This document shows positions 8,531-16,978 of a stretch of DNA of 29,402 nucleotides, piece by piece (the stretch's first letter is position 1; each line of letters opens with the position of its first letter). The position numbers were made by a program, and so were the translations under genes. The stretch lies in the NCBI GenBank assembly GCA_031546815.1, contig JAVBJV010000062.1, positions 1-29,402 on the forward strand, written 5' to 3'. A model generated the notes under the pieces. It had not been told where the DNA came from and made no database searches. It worked only from the letters and a program-made list of their open reading frames with translations. Source of the stretch: JAVBJV01 sp031546815. GTDB lineage: Bacteria; Pseudomonadota; Alphaproteobacteria; Acetobacterales; Acetobacteraceae.

Positions 8531-10030
8531 GTGGATACATTCAACAATCTGATGCACGGATTTTCCGTGGCGTTGACTCCCTTCAATCTGTTGTGGGCGC
8601 TGCTTGGGTGTTTTCTGGGCACGGCGATCGGTGTGCTGCCGGGCATCGGGCCGGCGCTGGCCATCGCGCTGTTGCTGCCGATCACCTATCAGGTCAGCGC
8701 GACGGGCGCGTTCATCCTGTTCTGCGGCGTGTTCTATGGTGCGATGTATGGCGGCAGCACAACGTCGATCCTGATCAACACGCCGGGTGAATCCGGTTCG
8801 ATCATTACCGCGCTGGAAGGTAACAAGATGGCGCGCAACGGGCGTGCCGGTCCGGCGCTGGCCACAGCGGCGATCGGTTCGTTCGTGGCGGGGACGATCG
8901 GCACGCTGGGCGTTTCCTTTCTGGGGCCGATCGTTGTCGAACTGGCGCTGAAGCTGGGGCCTGCCGAGTATTTCAGCCTGATGGTGCTGTGTTTCGTCAC
9001 CGTGTCTGCTGTGCTGGGGTCGAGCGCGGTGCGTGGTCTGGTCAGTCTGGTGTTCGGCATATTCCTGGGGCTGGTGGGGATCGACCGGCAGACAGGGCAG
9101 CAGCGTTTCACATTTGGCATTCCGGAACTGCTGGATGGCGTGAATGTTGTGCTGGTTGCTGTTGCGTTGTTCGCTGTGGCGGAAACGCTGTATCTGGCCC
9201 TGCACTGGCGTTCGGGGCAGGAGGAGATCCTGCCGGTGCGCGGCAAGCTGTGGCTGAGCCGCAGCGACTGGCGCCGCAGTCTGTTCCCGTGGTTGCGCGG
9301 TGCGGCCATCGGCTTTCCGTTTGGTGTGATGCCGGCGGGCGGCACGGAAATGCCGACCATGCTGTCCTATTACGCGGAGAGAAAACTCTCGAAGCACCCC
9401 GAGGAATTCGGCACGACCGGCGCGATCGAGGGTGTTGCCGGACCGGAAGCCGCCAACAACGCCGCGGCGGCGGGCATTCTGGTGCCGATGCTGACATTGG
9501 GGCTGCCGACATCAGCAACAGCGGCGATCATGCTTTCGGCGTTTCAGTCCTATGGCATTCAGCCGGGGCCGTTGCTGTTTACCAGCCAGCCCGAACTGGT
9601 CTGGGGGCTGATCGCCAGTCTGTATATCGCCAATGTGATGCTGCTGGTGATGAACCTGCCGCTGGTCGGGCTGTGGGTGAAGATCCTGCATATTCCGACG
9701 CCGCTGCTCTATGGCGGCATTCTGGTGTTCGCGACGATCGGCACATACGGCATCAGCAATTCGGTGGTGGATCTGTTCCTGCTGTACGGCATCGGGCTGA
9801 TCGGCATGTTGATGAAGAAGTTCGACTTCCCCGTCGCCCCCGTGGTGATCGGCATGATTCTGGGGCCGATGGCGGAAGAGTCTATGCGCCAGGCCATGAC
9901 GATCAGTCAGGGGGACTGGAGCACATTCGTCACCCGCCCGATTTCGCTGGTGATCCTGCTGATCGCGCTTGTGGCGCTGGCCGGCCCGAAGCTGTGGGTG
10001 ATGATGCAGCGCCGGGTCGCCATTCCGTAA
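8531..10030 (+). CDS. tctA: Tripartite tricarboxylate transporter large membrane subunit TctA
   Basis: 499 codons starting with GTG, two bases after the tctB stop; GGAAGG lies about 11 bases upstream. The length matches the family (about 500). The diagnostic GVLPGIGPA motif is at residues 34-42, GGSTTSILINTPGE follows the second helix, and the equivalent second-half motif includes EGVAGPEAANNAAAAG and LTLGLPTSATAAIM. About 11-12 transmembrane segments are visible. This is the proton- or sodium-coupled translocation subunit of the system formed with the two preceding genes. It ends only nine bases before the stop of the convergent glutathione S-transferase gene. Confidence 0.95.
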   Translation: MDTFNNLMHGFSVALTPFNLLWALLGCFLGTAIGVLPGIGPALAIALLLPITYQVSATGAFILFCGVFYGAMYGGSTTSILINTPGESGSIITALEGNKMARNGRAGPALATAAIGSFVAGTIGTLGVSFLGPIVVELALKLGPAEYFSLMVLCFVTVSAVLGSSAVRGLVSLVFGIFLGLVGIDRQTGQQRFTFGIPELLDGVNVVLVAVALFAVAETLYLALHWRSGQEEILPVRGKLWLSRSDWRRSLFPWLRGAAIGFPFGVMPAGGTEMPTMLSYYAERKLSKHPEEFGTTGAIEGVAGPEAANNAAAAGILVPMLTLGLPTSATAAIMLSAFQSYGIQPGPLLFTSQPELVWGLIASLYIANVMLLVMNLPLVGLWVKILHIPTPLLYGGILVFATIGTYGISNSVVDLFLLYGIGLIGMLMKKFDFPVAPVVIGMILGPMAEESMRQAMTISQGDWSTFVTRPISLVILLIALVALAGPKLWVMMQRRVAIP

Positions 10031-10039
10031 CGGGGATTG

Positions 10040-10702
10040 CTACGCGAGGTTCTCGTACTTCGGCAGCAGCCAGGCTTCAGGTTCCCTGGTGGATGCGTCG
10101 TACCATGCGGCAACCGGCGCATGTGTGCGCACAGCATCGCAATAGGTGCGGGACTCTGGCGTCAGCGTCGGCTGATAGGAGAGAAAGCGCGCGACGATCG
10201 GGGCGAACATAACGTCGGCGCCGGTGAAGTCGGCACCAAACAGGAACGGCCCGCTCGCTCCGAACCGCGCTCGCGTTTCCGCCCACAGCTTTTCGATGCG
10301 GGCGATATCGGCCAGCGCGCCCGGCGTCTGTCCTTTGCCGGGGAAGTCGCGGCCGAGATTCATCGGCATTGCCATGCGCAATTCGCGAAACCCGGCGTGC
10401 ATTTCCGCCGCGATCACCCGTGCATGCACACGCGCGGCAAAATCGCGCGGCCAGATGGAGCCGGGGGAAACTTCCTCGCAGTATTCGCAGATGGCGATGC
10501 TTTCCCAGATGCGATGTCCGTTATGTTCCAGGTAAGGGACCAGCCCGTTGGGCGAGACCTGTCGGATGGCGACGGTCTGCCCTCCACCTGCCAGCGGGAT
10601 CACCACTTCCTCGACGTTCAGCTTGGCCATCTGTACCGGCAGCCAGCCGCGCAGACTCCACGACGAATAGCGACGCGTGCCGATGTAAAGCTTGCCGTCC
10701 AT
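10040..10702 (-). CDS. Glutathione S-transferase family protein
   Basis: 220 codons; GGAGA precedes the ATG at 10702. The N-terminal thioredoxin-like domain (residues 1-85) includes YSSWSLRGW, where a Ser near residue 13 is the likely glutathione-activating residue. NGLVPYLE supplies the cis-proline and WESIAICEY is the gamma-glutamyl contact 'ES' motif. A helical C-terminal domain follows. Such proteins conjugate or reduce with glutathione in the cytoplasm; the substrate is unknown. It follows the second secreted paralogue by 20 bases on the same strand and may be co-transcribed, though no functional link is evident. Confidence 0.88.
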   Translation of the reverse strand: MDGKLYIGTRRYSSWSLRGWLPVQMAKLNVEEVVIPLAGGGQTVAIRQVSPNGLVPYLEHNGHRIWESIAICEYCEEVSPGSIWPRDFAARVHARVIAAEMHAGFRELRMAMPMNLGRDFPGKGQTPGALADIARIEKLWAETRARFGASGPFLFGADFTGADVMFAPIVARFLSYQPTLTPESRTYCDAVRTHAPVAAWYDASTREPEAWLLPKYENLA

Positions 10703-10722
10703 CGTGGTGTTCTCCGCTCTGT

Positions 10723-11448
10723 TCAGAAGGTGACCAACGTTTGGTAATGCACGTCCGACAGCTTGCCATTGGTGAACCAGACGTCAAGCATATAGTCCAC
10801 CGCGCTGTCGTCTGGCATCATGACGGTGTAGGCCCAGCTTATGACAGCAGGTTGCTCTTTGGTGGGGGGCAGTGGCAGGGCGCGCAGCACGGCGGCGCGG
10901 TCGGCCCCCAATTGCAGCCCGTGGGGCATGGTTGGTGGCGTCAGTTTGTCGGTTGCCCCACAGGTCTGGCCAGATGGTGTGGTATCGCGCGAGACGACCC
11001 AGCCGTTGATGTGTTGCTCCTGATCCAGGCTCGATGTCATGATAACGCGCAGACCGGCGGGCCTGGAATCCCAGCATGCAGCGCGGAACAGGATTTCCCC
11101 TTCGCCGTGCGCACGCGTGTTGCCCCACAGCCGCGCCAGATCGGACAGGCGAGTGGAGGGATTGTTCTCCTGGCTGCGTTCCGTATCGAGCCGTACCGTC
11201 GTCCCGCCGATTGCCAGCGTGTCGAACGGGGCGAACATGCGGGCAACGGCAGCGCGTTGGGTTTCGTCGTTCTTTTCCACGTCGATTGACGCAACATCGT
11301 CCGAATGACGCAGTGCGATAAAGGCATTTCCCGGCAGTCGTGGCAGGTCGCGCACAACGGGCAGTGCATCGGGAATGGTCTGGGCGGGAGCTGTGCTGCA
11401 AAGCGCGGCAAGCAGAATGGCAGACAGGGCGAGGGGATGTTTTTTCAT
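10723..11448 (-). CDS. Secreted protein of unknown family, tandem paralogue A
   Basis: 241 codons. It starts with a textbook Sec signal (Lys-Lys, Leu/Ala-rich core, cleavage probable after TAPA near residue 22), so the product is periplasmic or beyond. I do not recognise the family. It is a clear paralogue of the next upstream gene. Shared blocks include an IPDxLPxxRDL opening, TRLSDLARxWG, AACWDSxPAGLRVxMTSxL, INGW, and GLxLGxDRAAVL. Two cysteines, one in AACWDS and one in QTCGAT, are kept in both copies and could form a disulfide. No catalytic signature is obvious. It is six bases downstream of paralogue B, so it is one unit with it and possibly with the glutathione S-transferase gene. Confidence 0.8.
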   Translation of the reverse strand: MKKHPLALSAILLAALCSTAPAQTIPDALPVVRDLPRLPGNAFIALRHSDDVASIDVEKNDETQRAAVARMFAPFDTLAIGGTTVRLDTERSQENNPSTRLSDLARLWGNTRAHGEGEILFRAACWDSRPAGLRVIMTSSLDQEQHINGWVVSRDTTPSGQTCGATDKLTPPTMPHGLQLGADRAAVLRALPLPPTKEQPAVISWAYTVMMPDDSAVDYMLDVWFTNGKLSDVHYQTLVTF

Positions 11449-11454
11449 GGTGGC

Positions 11455-12189
11455 TCAGTTGGTTTCCAGCGTGTGGTATTGCAAAGCGACAAGCTTGTTA
11501 TCGGCAAACCATGCGTAGAGCCGATACTGGATTGTCGTCTGGGTGGGTGTGTTCAGGGCATAACTCCAGCCGGTTCTCTCGCTGGTCTGCTGTATTGGGG
11601 CAAGGTGGATGGCACTTAGAACGGCAGCACGATCAAGACCCAGACGTAACCCGTATGGCAGTTCAGGCGCGGTCAGTTGTGCCGTTGCTGCACACGGTGC
11701 GCCGGGTGTCGACGAGTCTTCGTGTGCCAGTAGCCAGCCATTGATGAACTGGCGTGTGCTGAGTGCTGATGTCATCAGCACGCGCAATCCGGCGGGCTTC
11801 GAGTCCCAGCAGGCGGCCGCGTAAGCGACTTCGTCCGGATAGTGATGGGCGGTTGTCATGCCCCACGCACGCGCCAGATCCGACAGGCGCGTCCTGTTGA
11901 GCGCGATGGTGGAACTGCTCAGCCGGAGGGTATGAAACGGGCGGAAAACATCCGTTACGGCTGCTTGTTGGGTGGGGTCTTCCTGATCGATCGTCTGTTC
12001 AGGGGACTCTACATTGTTAAGTTCATCCGTGTAACGTTGCGCCATGATGCCGAAGACACGCCCGGACAGTGTGTTCAGATCACGCGTTAGGGGAAGCTCG
12101 TCAGGGATAGTGGGCGATTGTGCCCAGGCTGATGAGAAAGCAAGGCTCATCGCCAGTGGGAGGAAAAAAGGGCGGGAAAACTGGGACAT
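11455..12189 (-). CDS. Secreted protein of unknown family, tandem paralogue B
   Basis: 244 codons from ATG 12189. The start is preceded by AAGGA about 13 bases away and a GGAG almost touching it; an ATG 12 codons upstream (12225) is a possible alternative with a longer n-region. A hydrophobic signal follows, with likely cleavage after SAWA near residue 22. The mature part aligns with paralogue A over its whole length, with an insertion of Gln/Glu/Asp-rich residues near mature position 35 (ESPEQTIDQEDPTQQ). It shares the AACWDSKPAG cysteine and a second cysteine (GAPCAAT). The family is not recognised. It is the first gene of the minus-strand unit that diverges from the SRPBCC gene. Confidence 0.78.
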   Translation of the reverse strand: MSQFSRPFFLPLAMSLAFSSAWAQSPTIPDELPLTRDLNTLSGRVFGIMAQRYTDELNNVESPEQTIDQEDPTQQAAVTDVFRPFHTLRLSSSTIALNRTRLSDLARAWGMTTAHHYPDEVAYAAACWDSKPAGLRVLMTSALSTRQFINGWLLAHEDSSTPGAPCAATAQLTAPELPYGLRLGLDRAAVLSAIHLAPIQQTSERTGWSYALNTPTQTTIQYRLYAWFADNKLVALQYHTLETN

Positions 12190-12219
12190 GCTCCGGGAAA
12201 TCCTTGTCTCTTTCGAATA

Positions 12220-12233
12220 TGACATTTTTGTCA
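12220..12233. promoter_or_regulatory. Small palindrome in divergent gap
   Basis: TGACA, four T, TGTCA: a perfect 5-4-5 inverted repeat in the 78-base gap between the secreted-protein unit and the SRPBCC gene. It could be an operator shared by both promoters; this is inference from position only. Confidence 0.25.
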
Positions 12234-12267
12234 GAATTTGGGAACCCGATCTGGAAAAGGTTTTATC

Positions 12268-12717
12268 ATGATTGCGCAGCCGACTGCAGATATTCACGTC
12301 TCTCGGTTTTTTGCCTTCCAGTCGGACTATGTGTTCGATGCCTGGTTTGACCAGAAAATCGCCGGTGCATGGATGTTCACCACCGAGACCGGAACCAATA
12401 TTCGTGCCGAGATCACGCCGCACGTTGGTGGGGGGTTCATTATCACGGATCGTCGCCCGGATATGGATGTCGAGCATGTCGGCACGTATCTGGAGATCGA
12501 CCGTCCGCATCGTCTGGTTTTCACTTTTGGTGTTCCGGCGTTTGCAACGCAGGAGGATCGGGTGGTTGTTGACGTGCGGGTCGTGCCGGGTGGCTGCGAG
12601 GTGACGCTGACCCACACCCTGCGCGCCGAGATGGCAGAGTATGCGCCGCGTATACGGAACGGCTGGGCAACCATGCTCGACAAGCTGGCCGAGCAGCTGG
12701 AGAAACCCCGCGCATAA
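12268..12717 (+). CDS. SRPBCC / AHSA1-like domain protein
   Basis: 149 codons from ATG 12268, chosen because GGAAAAGG lies seven bases upstream; a longer frame from 12238 lacks such a site. The pattern is that of the START/Bet v1-like AHSA1 group. The N-terminal strand runs into VFDAWFDQKIAGAWMF, followed by a GGGFIITDRRPD turn. HVGTYLEIDRPHRLVFTF is the hallmark 'G.y..id.P..l.ftw' strand pair, followed by TLTHTL and a closing amphipathic helix with NGWATMLDKL. These proteins form a hydrophobic ligand-binding cavity; the bacterial members mostly lack a defined function. It lies 57 bases upstream of the aminotransferase gene and could share its transcript. Confidence 0.85.
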   Translation: MIAQPTADIHVSRFFAFQSDYVFDAWFDQKIAGAWMFTTETGTNIRAEITPHVGGGFIITDRRPDMDVEHVGTYLEIDRPHRLVFTFGVPAFATQEDRVVVDVRVVPGGCEVTLTHTLRAEMAEYAPRIRNGWATMLDKLAEQLEKPRA

Positions 12718-12774
12718 GGTGGCTTTTCAGAAGTGCGGCCGTGTCGCAGACTGCCCTGAACAGAGGGAAATGCG

Positions 12775-14106
12775 ATGAACGACACGCCGACGCGACGTCC
12801 GAACGACCTGGAAGCGTTCTGGATGCCATACACCAACAACCGCGGCTTCAAGGCCACCCCGCGTATGCTCGCCCGGGCCGAGGGGATGTCGTACTACACG
12901 CCCGAAGGCCGCGAGGTGATCGATGGCACGGCGGGTCTGTGGTGCGTGAACGCCGGGCATGGCCGACGCGAGATCACCGAGGCGATCCAGAAGCAGGCGG
13001 CGGTGATGGATTTCGCGCCGACATTCCAGCTCTCGCATCCGCTGGCGTTTCAGGCCGCCAGCAAGGTGGCCGAACTGACGCCCGAGGGGATCGACCGCGT
13101 GTTCTTCACCAACAGCGGGTCCGAGAGCGCGGACACCGCCCTGAAGATTGCGCTCGCCTATCACAAGGCGCGTGGCGAGGGCACGCGTACGCGGCTGATC
13201 GGGCGTGAACGCGGATATCACGGGGTTGGCTTCGGCGGCATGTCGGTGGGCGGGATCGGCGGCAACCGCAAGCAGTTCGGCGCGATGCTGCCCTATGTCG
13301 ACCATTTGCCGCATACACATGTGCTGGAGCAGAACGCGTTCGTGCGCGGCCAGCCAACATGGGGCGCGCATCTGGCCGACGCGCTGGAGGGCATCGTCGC
13401 GCTGCACGGTGCCGAGACCATCGCCGCGGTGATGGTGGAACCGGTGGCAGGTTCGACCGGCGTGCTGGTGCCGCCGAAGGGCTATCTGGAACGTCTGCGC
13501 GAGATCTGCAGCAAATACGGCATCCTGCTGATCTTCGACGAAGTGATCACCGGCTTCGGTCGCATCGGCACGCATTTCGGGTCCGAACGGCTGGGCGTGA
13601 CGCCTGACATCATCACGATGGCCAAGGGGCTGAGCAACGCCGCCGTGCCGATGGGTGCTGTGGCCACAAAGACCGAGATCTACGACACCATCGTGAACGG
13701 CGCGCCTGCGGGGATCGAGCTGTTTCACGGCTACACCTACTCCGGCCATCCGCTGGCCGCCGCCGCTGCGTGCGCGACGATCGACCTGCACAAAGCCGAG
13801 GACCTGCCGGGCCGTGCGCGCGCGATGGAGCCGTACTGGGAAGATGCTGCGCACAGCATGAAGGGCGTTGCGAACGTGATCGACGTGCGAAATTTCGGCC
13901 TGATTGCGGGGATCGAACTTGCACCGCGTGCGGGCAAACCGGGGGACCGTGCGATGCGGGTGTTTCATCGTTGCTTCGACAATGGCGTGCTGGTCCGGGT
14001 GACGGGCGATATCGTCGCGCTGTCACCGCCGCTGATTGTCGAGAAAAATCATGTGGACCGTATCTACGGCGTGCTGGGTGAGGCGATCAAGGCAGAGGCT
14101 GCGTGA
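12775..14106 (+). CDS. Class III omega-aminotransferase (beta-alanine:pyruvate type)
   Basis: 443 codons, with GAGGGA six bases before the ATG. It is a PLP fold type I enzyme: NSGSESADTALK (113-124) binds the phosphate, FDEVITGFGR with D255 contacts the pyridine nitrogen, and TMAKGLSNA carries the Schiff-base K284. The FWMPYTNNR opening and GLWCVNAGHG are typical of beta-alanine:pyruvate aminotransferases (EC 2.6.1.18), which move the omega-amino group of beta-alanine, and often of GABA, to pyruvate. Cytoplasmic. Codon usage agrees with the high-GC flanks. It could accept GABA produced by the decarboxylase at 3168-4535, but the genes are not adjacent and this is only a possibility. A strong hairpin follows directly after the stop. 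Confidence 0.92.
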   Translation: MNDTPTRRPNDLEAFWMPYTNNRGFKATPRMLARAEGMSYYTPEGREVIDGTAGLWCVNAGHGRREITEAIQKQAAVMDFAPTFQLSHPLAFQAASKVAELTPEGIDRVFFTNSGSESADTALKIALAYHKARGEGTRTRLIGRERGYHGVGFGGMSVGGIGGNRKQFGAMLPYVDHLPHTHVLEQNAFVRGQPTWGAHLADALEGIVALHGAETIAAVMVEPVAGSTGVLVPPKGYLERLREICSKYGILLIFDEVITGFGRIGTHFGSERLGVTPDIITMAKGLSNAAVPMGAVATKTEIYDTIVNGAPAGIELFHGYTYSGHPLAAAAACATIDLHKAEDLPGRARAMEPYWEDAAHSMKGVANVIDVRNFGLIAGIELAPRAGKPGDRAMRVFHRCFDNGVLVRVTGDIVALSPPLIVEKNHVDRIYGVLGEAIKAEAA

Positions 14107-14158
14107 AGCAAGGGGGCGATGCCCCTTGGTGGGCGCAGGGCATCGCCCTGCACTTGCT
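14107..14158. terminator. Long two-tier inverted repeat after the aminotransferase gene
   Basis: Immediately after the stop codon, an outer pair AGCAAG (14107-14112) / CTTGCT (14153-14158) encloses a perfect 11-base pair GGGCGATGCCC (14114-14124) / GGGCATCGCCC (14138-14148). No U-tract follows, so it is not a classic intrinsic terminator. It may be a 3' transcript-stabilising hairpin, a bidirectional stop, or a copy of a dispersed intergenic palindrome. It also marks the edge of the AT-richer island. Confidence 0.55.
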
Positions 14159-14187
14159 AAATCCATTATCCAATGGGCTTGCCTTGC

Positions 14188-15128
14188 TTATTCCCTGATT
14201 GCTCTGAGATTTGGTATGGATACCGTGTTATTGGCTATATGCTGGGGGTTACGTATTATATCGATGTCTTCATGCAATTGGCCACCCGTGCACAGGGTGC
14301 TGCCTTTCATATACTTAAATGCATGGTCATACGCATAAATCTGTTGCCCAGTATGGCTTATAGTTTGGGAGTTAAACTGAGCCACTATTTTGTCATCAAC
14401 AGACATCACGCCTTCTAGTCCGTCAAATCGACCCAAAAGAGCAATCCTCCGCGTGACAGGGAAAAAGATGACACTATCAGACGAAGCATGTCCAACCCCG
14501 ATCATGGGATGAGGGTGGGGATTCATAGATGCAAGATGTACGGGGTCGTCCGAAGTTATAAAATTACCGGCTTGGTCACTTGCTACCAACAACAACCAAT
14601 TGCGAGCAGACATCTGCTTGAGAATAGGATTAATAAGCGCAACCTCGTTAGCGATTTTCCAATTCTGGGGGCCGCAATGGTGTATTCTCCGGAGCGGATG
14701 GAATCGGGGGTGTTCTGATTCCGAGAGTGCTCTAGATTCAGATTAATCATGCGTTGCGCAAATTGCGTAGTAAAATCGTCAATTTTCTTGCGGAAATTGG
14801 GGTGTCGAATTGATAGTAGGGTCATCAAAAACAGCAGGGGGTCGCGAATTTTCGTAGATGTAAATAGTCTGGTTTCAGAAATTTTTTGAAGTGCAACGGC
14901 AATGTCATCCTCAATCTTTGCATACTTCATCTCAAGCATATTTGGATGAATGTCGTCGTATTCAATTTTATTGAAATCCCGAATCGCTCCGACGTTTCGA
15001 ACGGATGTCGTAAAAATTTTTCCATTTCCAAGGTTAATTGTAAAAACTTGATGGCGTTTGCCGCTCTTTTTTGCGAATTCCCTAAGATAGCATTGTGGAA
15101 TGTAGTGATGATTATGTGCTTCGGCCAT
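14188..15128 (-). pseudogene. DUF4238 family gene broken by a frameshift
   Basis: The frame starting at ATG 15128 opens with HHYIPQCYLREF, the signature N-terminus of DUF4238 proteins, and runs to a stop at 14583. The natural continuation lies in another frame: it reads QNWKIANEVAL, then ILKQM and NWLLLVASD, the family-typical NFITSDDPV, and ends at 14188. One missing base restores a single protein of about 313 residues, close to the usual family length. The likeliest spot is the five-G run at 14667-14671 (plus strand), where adding one base joins the two frames smoothly; a second five-G run is at 14706-14710. The gene sits in an AT-richer segment with codon use unlike its neighbours, suggesting acquisition. 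The function of the family is unknown. It could be a true pseudogene, a sequencing slip in a homopolymer, or a phase-variable gene. Confidence 0.7.
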
Positions 15129-15215
15129 TTGATCTCTACTTATTAGGCGTAATGCGTGATTCTACACGGGATTTTGAAAAATGCCCGGGAGCGCTTAAAC
15201 TGTCGCTACGTGGAA

Positions 15216-16946
15216 TTAATAGATCTCCGGCTCGGGCGTATCTGTGCCCGCTTCAAGAAAATCGAAATCACACCCGTCATCCGCCTGGCTGACATGGTCC
15301 AGATGCAGCGCTGTCCAGCCGCGCCCGTATTTCCGTTCGGGCTGGACCCATGTCGCACGGCGGCGCTCCATTTCGGCCGCATCGACGTTCAGGTCAATCC
15401 GCCGTGCCGCAACATCCAGCGTGATCATGTCGCCATCCCGCACGAAGGCCAACGGTCCGCCGATATGGCTTTCGGGCGCGACGTGCAGCACGCAGGTTCC
15501 GTACGACGTGCCAGACATCCGTGCATCCGACACGCGCACCATGTCGCGCATGCCGGCTTTCAGCATCTTCTGCGGCAGCGGCATCATGCCCCATTCCGGC
15601 ATACCCGGACCACCCTGCGGCCCGGCTGAACGCAGCACCAGCACACTGTCCGGCGTGACCGGCAGATCCGGATCGTCGAGCCGTGCTTTCAGATCGGCGT
15701 AACTGTCGAACACCAGTGCCGGTCCCGTATGCCGCAACAGATGCGGGCTGGCGGCGCTGTGCTTGATCACCGCCCCCTTCGGCGCAAGGGAGCCACGCAG
15801 AACCGCGACCCCGCCTTCCTGCTGCAATGCATTTTTCGGTGTGCGGATCACATCGTCGTTGAACACCTCGGCCCCTGCGATGTTCTCGCCCAGCGTTTTG
15901 CCGTTCACCGTGCGCGTATTCACATCCAGATACGGCCGCAGCCGTTCCAGGAACGCGCGCGTGCCCCCGGCGTAAAAGAAATCCTCCATCAGATAGGTAT
16001 CGCCATTGGGGCGCAGGTTGGCGATCAGCGGTGTGCGGCGCGACAGCGTGTCGAACGAATCCAGATCCATCTGGAACTTCGCCCGGCGCGCCATAGCGAT
16101 CAGATGCGGGATTGCGTTGGTCGAACCGCCCAGCCCCATCGCCGCTGTCACGGCGTTATCGAAACTGCCTTGTGTCAGCAGGGCGGAGGGCTTCATATTC
16201 TCCCACACCATCTCGACAATGCGTCGCCCCGTGGCGGTCGCCATACGCGGGTGGTTGGCGTCCGCCGCGGGGATCGACGATGCACCCGGCAGGGTGAACC
16301 CCAGCGCCTCGGCCGCGATCATCATCGTGCTGGCCGTCCCCGCCGTCATGCAGGTGCCGTAGGAGCGCGCGATACCGCCCTCCATCTCGCGCCAGTCTTC
16401 CTTGCTGATGGTGCCCGCGCGCAACTCGGCGTGGTATTTCCACATGTCCGAGCCGGACCCCAGAGTCTGCCCGTGCCAGTTGCCGCGCAGCATGGGCCCC
16501 GCCGGTACGAAGATGGCGGGCAGATCCAGACTGAACGCCCCCATCAGCAGCGCGGGTACGGTCTTGTCGCAGCCGCCCATCAGCACCAGACCGTCGACGG
16601 GCAGGGATCGTCCCATCTCCTCGGTCTCGATCGACAGCAGGTTGCGGTACAGCATCGTCGTCGGGCGCATGAAGCTCTCGGTCACCGACAGACCGGGCAG
16701 CTCCACCGGGAAACCGCCCGCCGCCCACACGCCACGCTTCACTTCATCGGCACGGGTGCGGAAATGCTGGTGGCACGGGTTGAGATCCGACCAGGTCGAG
16801 ATGATGCCGATGATCGGCTTGCCGCGATAATCTTCCTCGGCATAGCCCATCTGCTGCATGCGGCTGCGATGCCCGAACGAACGCATGTCGTCCTGTCCGA
16901 ACCAGCGATTGCTGCGCAGATCTTCCGGCTTTTTTCGTTGTGCCAT
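15216..16946 (-). CDS. IlvD/Edd family dehydratase, sugar-acid (arabonate-type)
   Basis: 576 codons with a strong GGGAGGGGG upstream of ATG 16946. Three cysteines in the expected iron-sulfur contexts are visible: NPCHQH (C58), GGCDKT (C126) and GTCMTAGT (C199). The C-terminal part has the LRGSLAPKGAVIKHSAASP and RISDARMSGTSYG blocks conserved across IlvD/Edd. The sequence is closer to L-arabonate/D-xylonate dehydratases (about 575-595 residues, GCDKT then GPMLRG) than to dihydroxy-acid dehydratase IlvD. It should convert an aldonate to a 2-keto-3-deoxy sugar acid in the cytoplasm. No pathway partner such as an aldolase or sugar dehydrogenase is next to it, so the exact sugar acid is unassigned. 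Confidence 0.9.
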   Translation of the reverse strand: MAQRKKPEDLRSNRWFGQDDMRSFGHRSRMQQMGYAEEDYRGKPIIGIISTWSDLNPCHQHFRTRADEVKRGVWAAGGFPVELPGLSVTESFMRPTTMLYRNLLSIETEEMGRSLPVDGLVLMGGCDKTVPALLMGAFSLDLPAIFVPAGPMLRGNWHGQTLGSGSDMWKYHAELRAGTISKEDWREMEGGIARSYGTCMTAGTASTMMIAAEALGFTLPGASSIPAADANHPRMATATGRRIVEMVWENMKPSALLTQGSFDNAVTAAMGLGGSTNAIPHLIAMARRAKFQMDLDSFDTLSRRTPLIANLRPNGDTYLMEDFFYAGGTRAFLERLRPYLDVNTRTVNGKTLGENIAGAEVFNDDVIRTPKNALQQEGGVAVLRGSLAPKGAVIKHSAASPHLLRHTGPALVFDSYADLKARLDDPDLPVTPDSVLVLRSAGPQGGPGMPEWGMMPLPQKMLKAGMRDMVRVSDARMSGTSYGTCVLHVAPESHIGGPLAFVRDGDMITLDVAARRIDLNVDAAEMERRRATWVQPERKYGRGWTALHLDHVSQADDGCDFDFLEAGTDTPEPEIY

Positions 16947-16978
16947 TGGTCCCCCTCCCGTGTTCGTATTGCGGTGGA

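Noticed and set aside
12727..13968. Minus-strand frame of 413 codons opposite the aminotransferase
   Set aside because: Antisense shadow of a conserved PLP enzyme; no ribosome site or motif.
14107..14158. Classic intrinsic terminator
   Set aside because: The hairpin is strong but no T-run follows on either strand, so I call it only a hairpin with possible terminator function.
14106..15216. Transposon or integron carrying the DUF4238 gene
   Set aside because: No transposase or integrase, no terminal inverted repeats and no target duplication could be found at the island edges.
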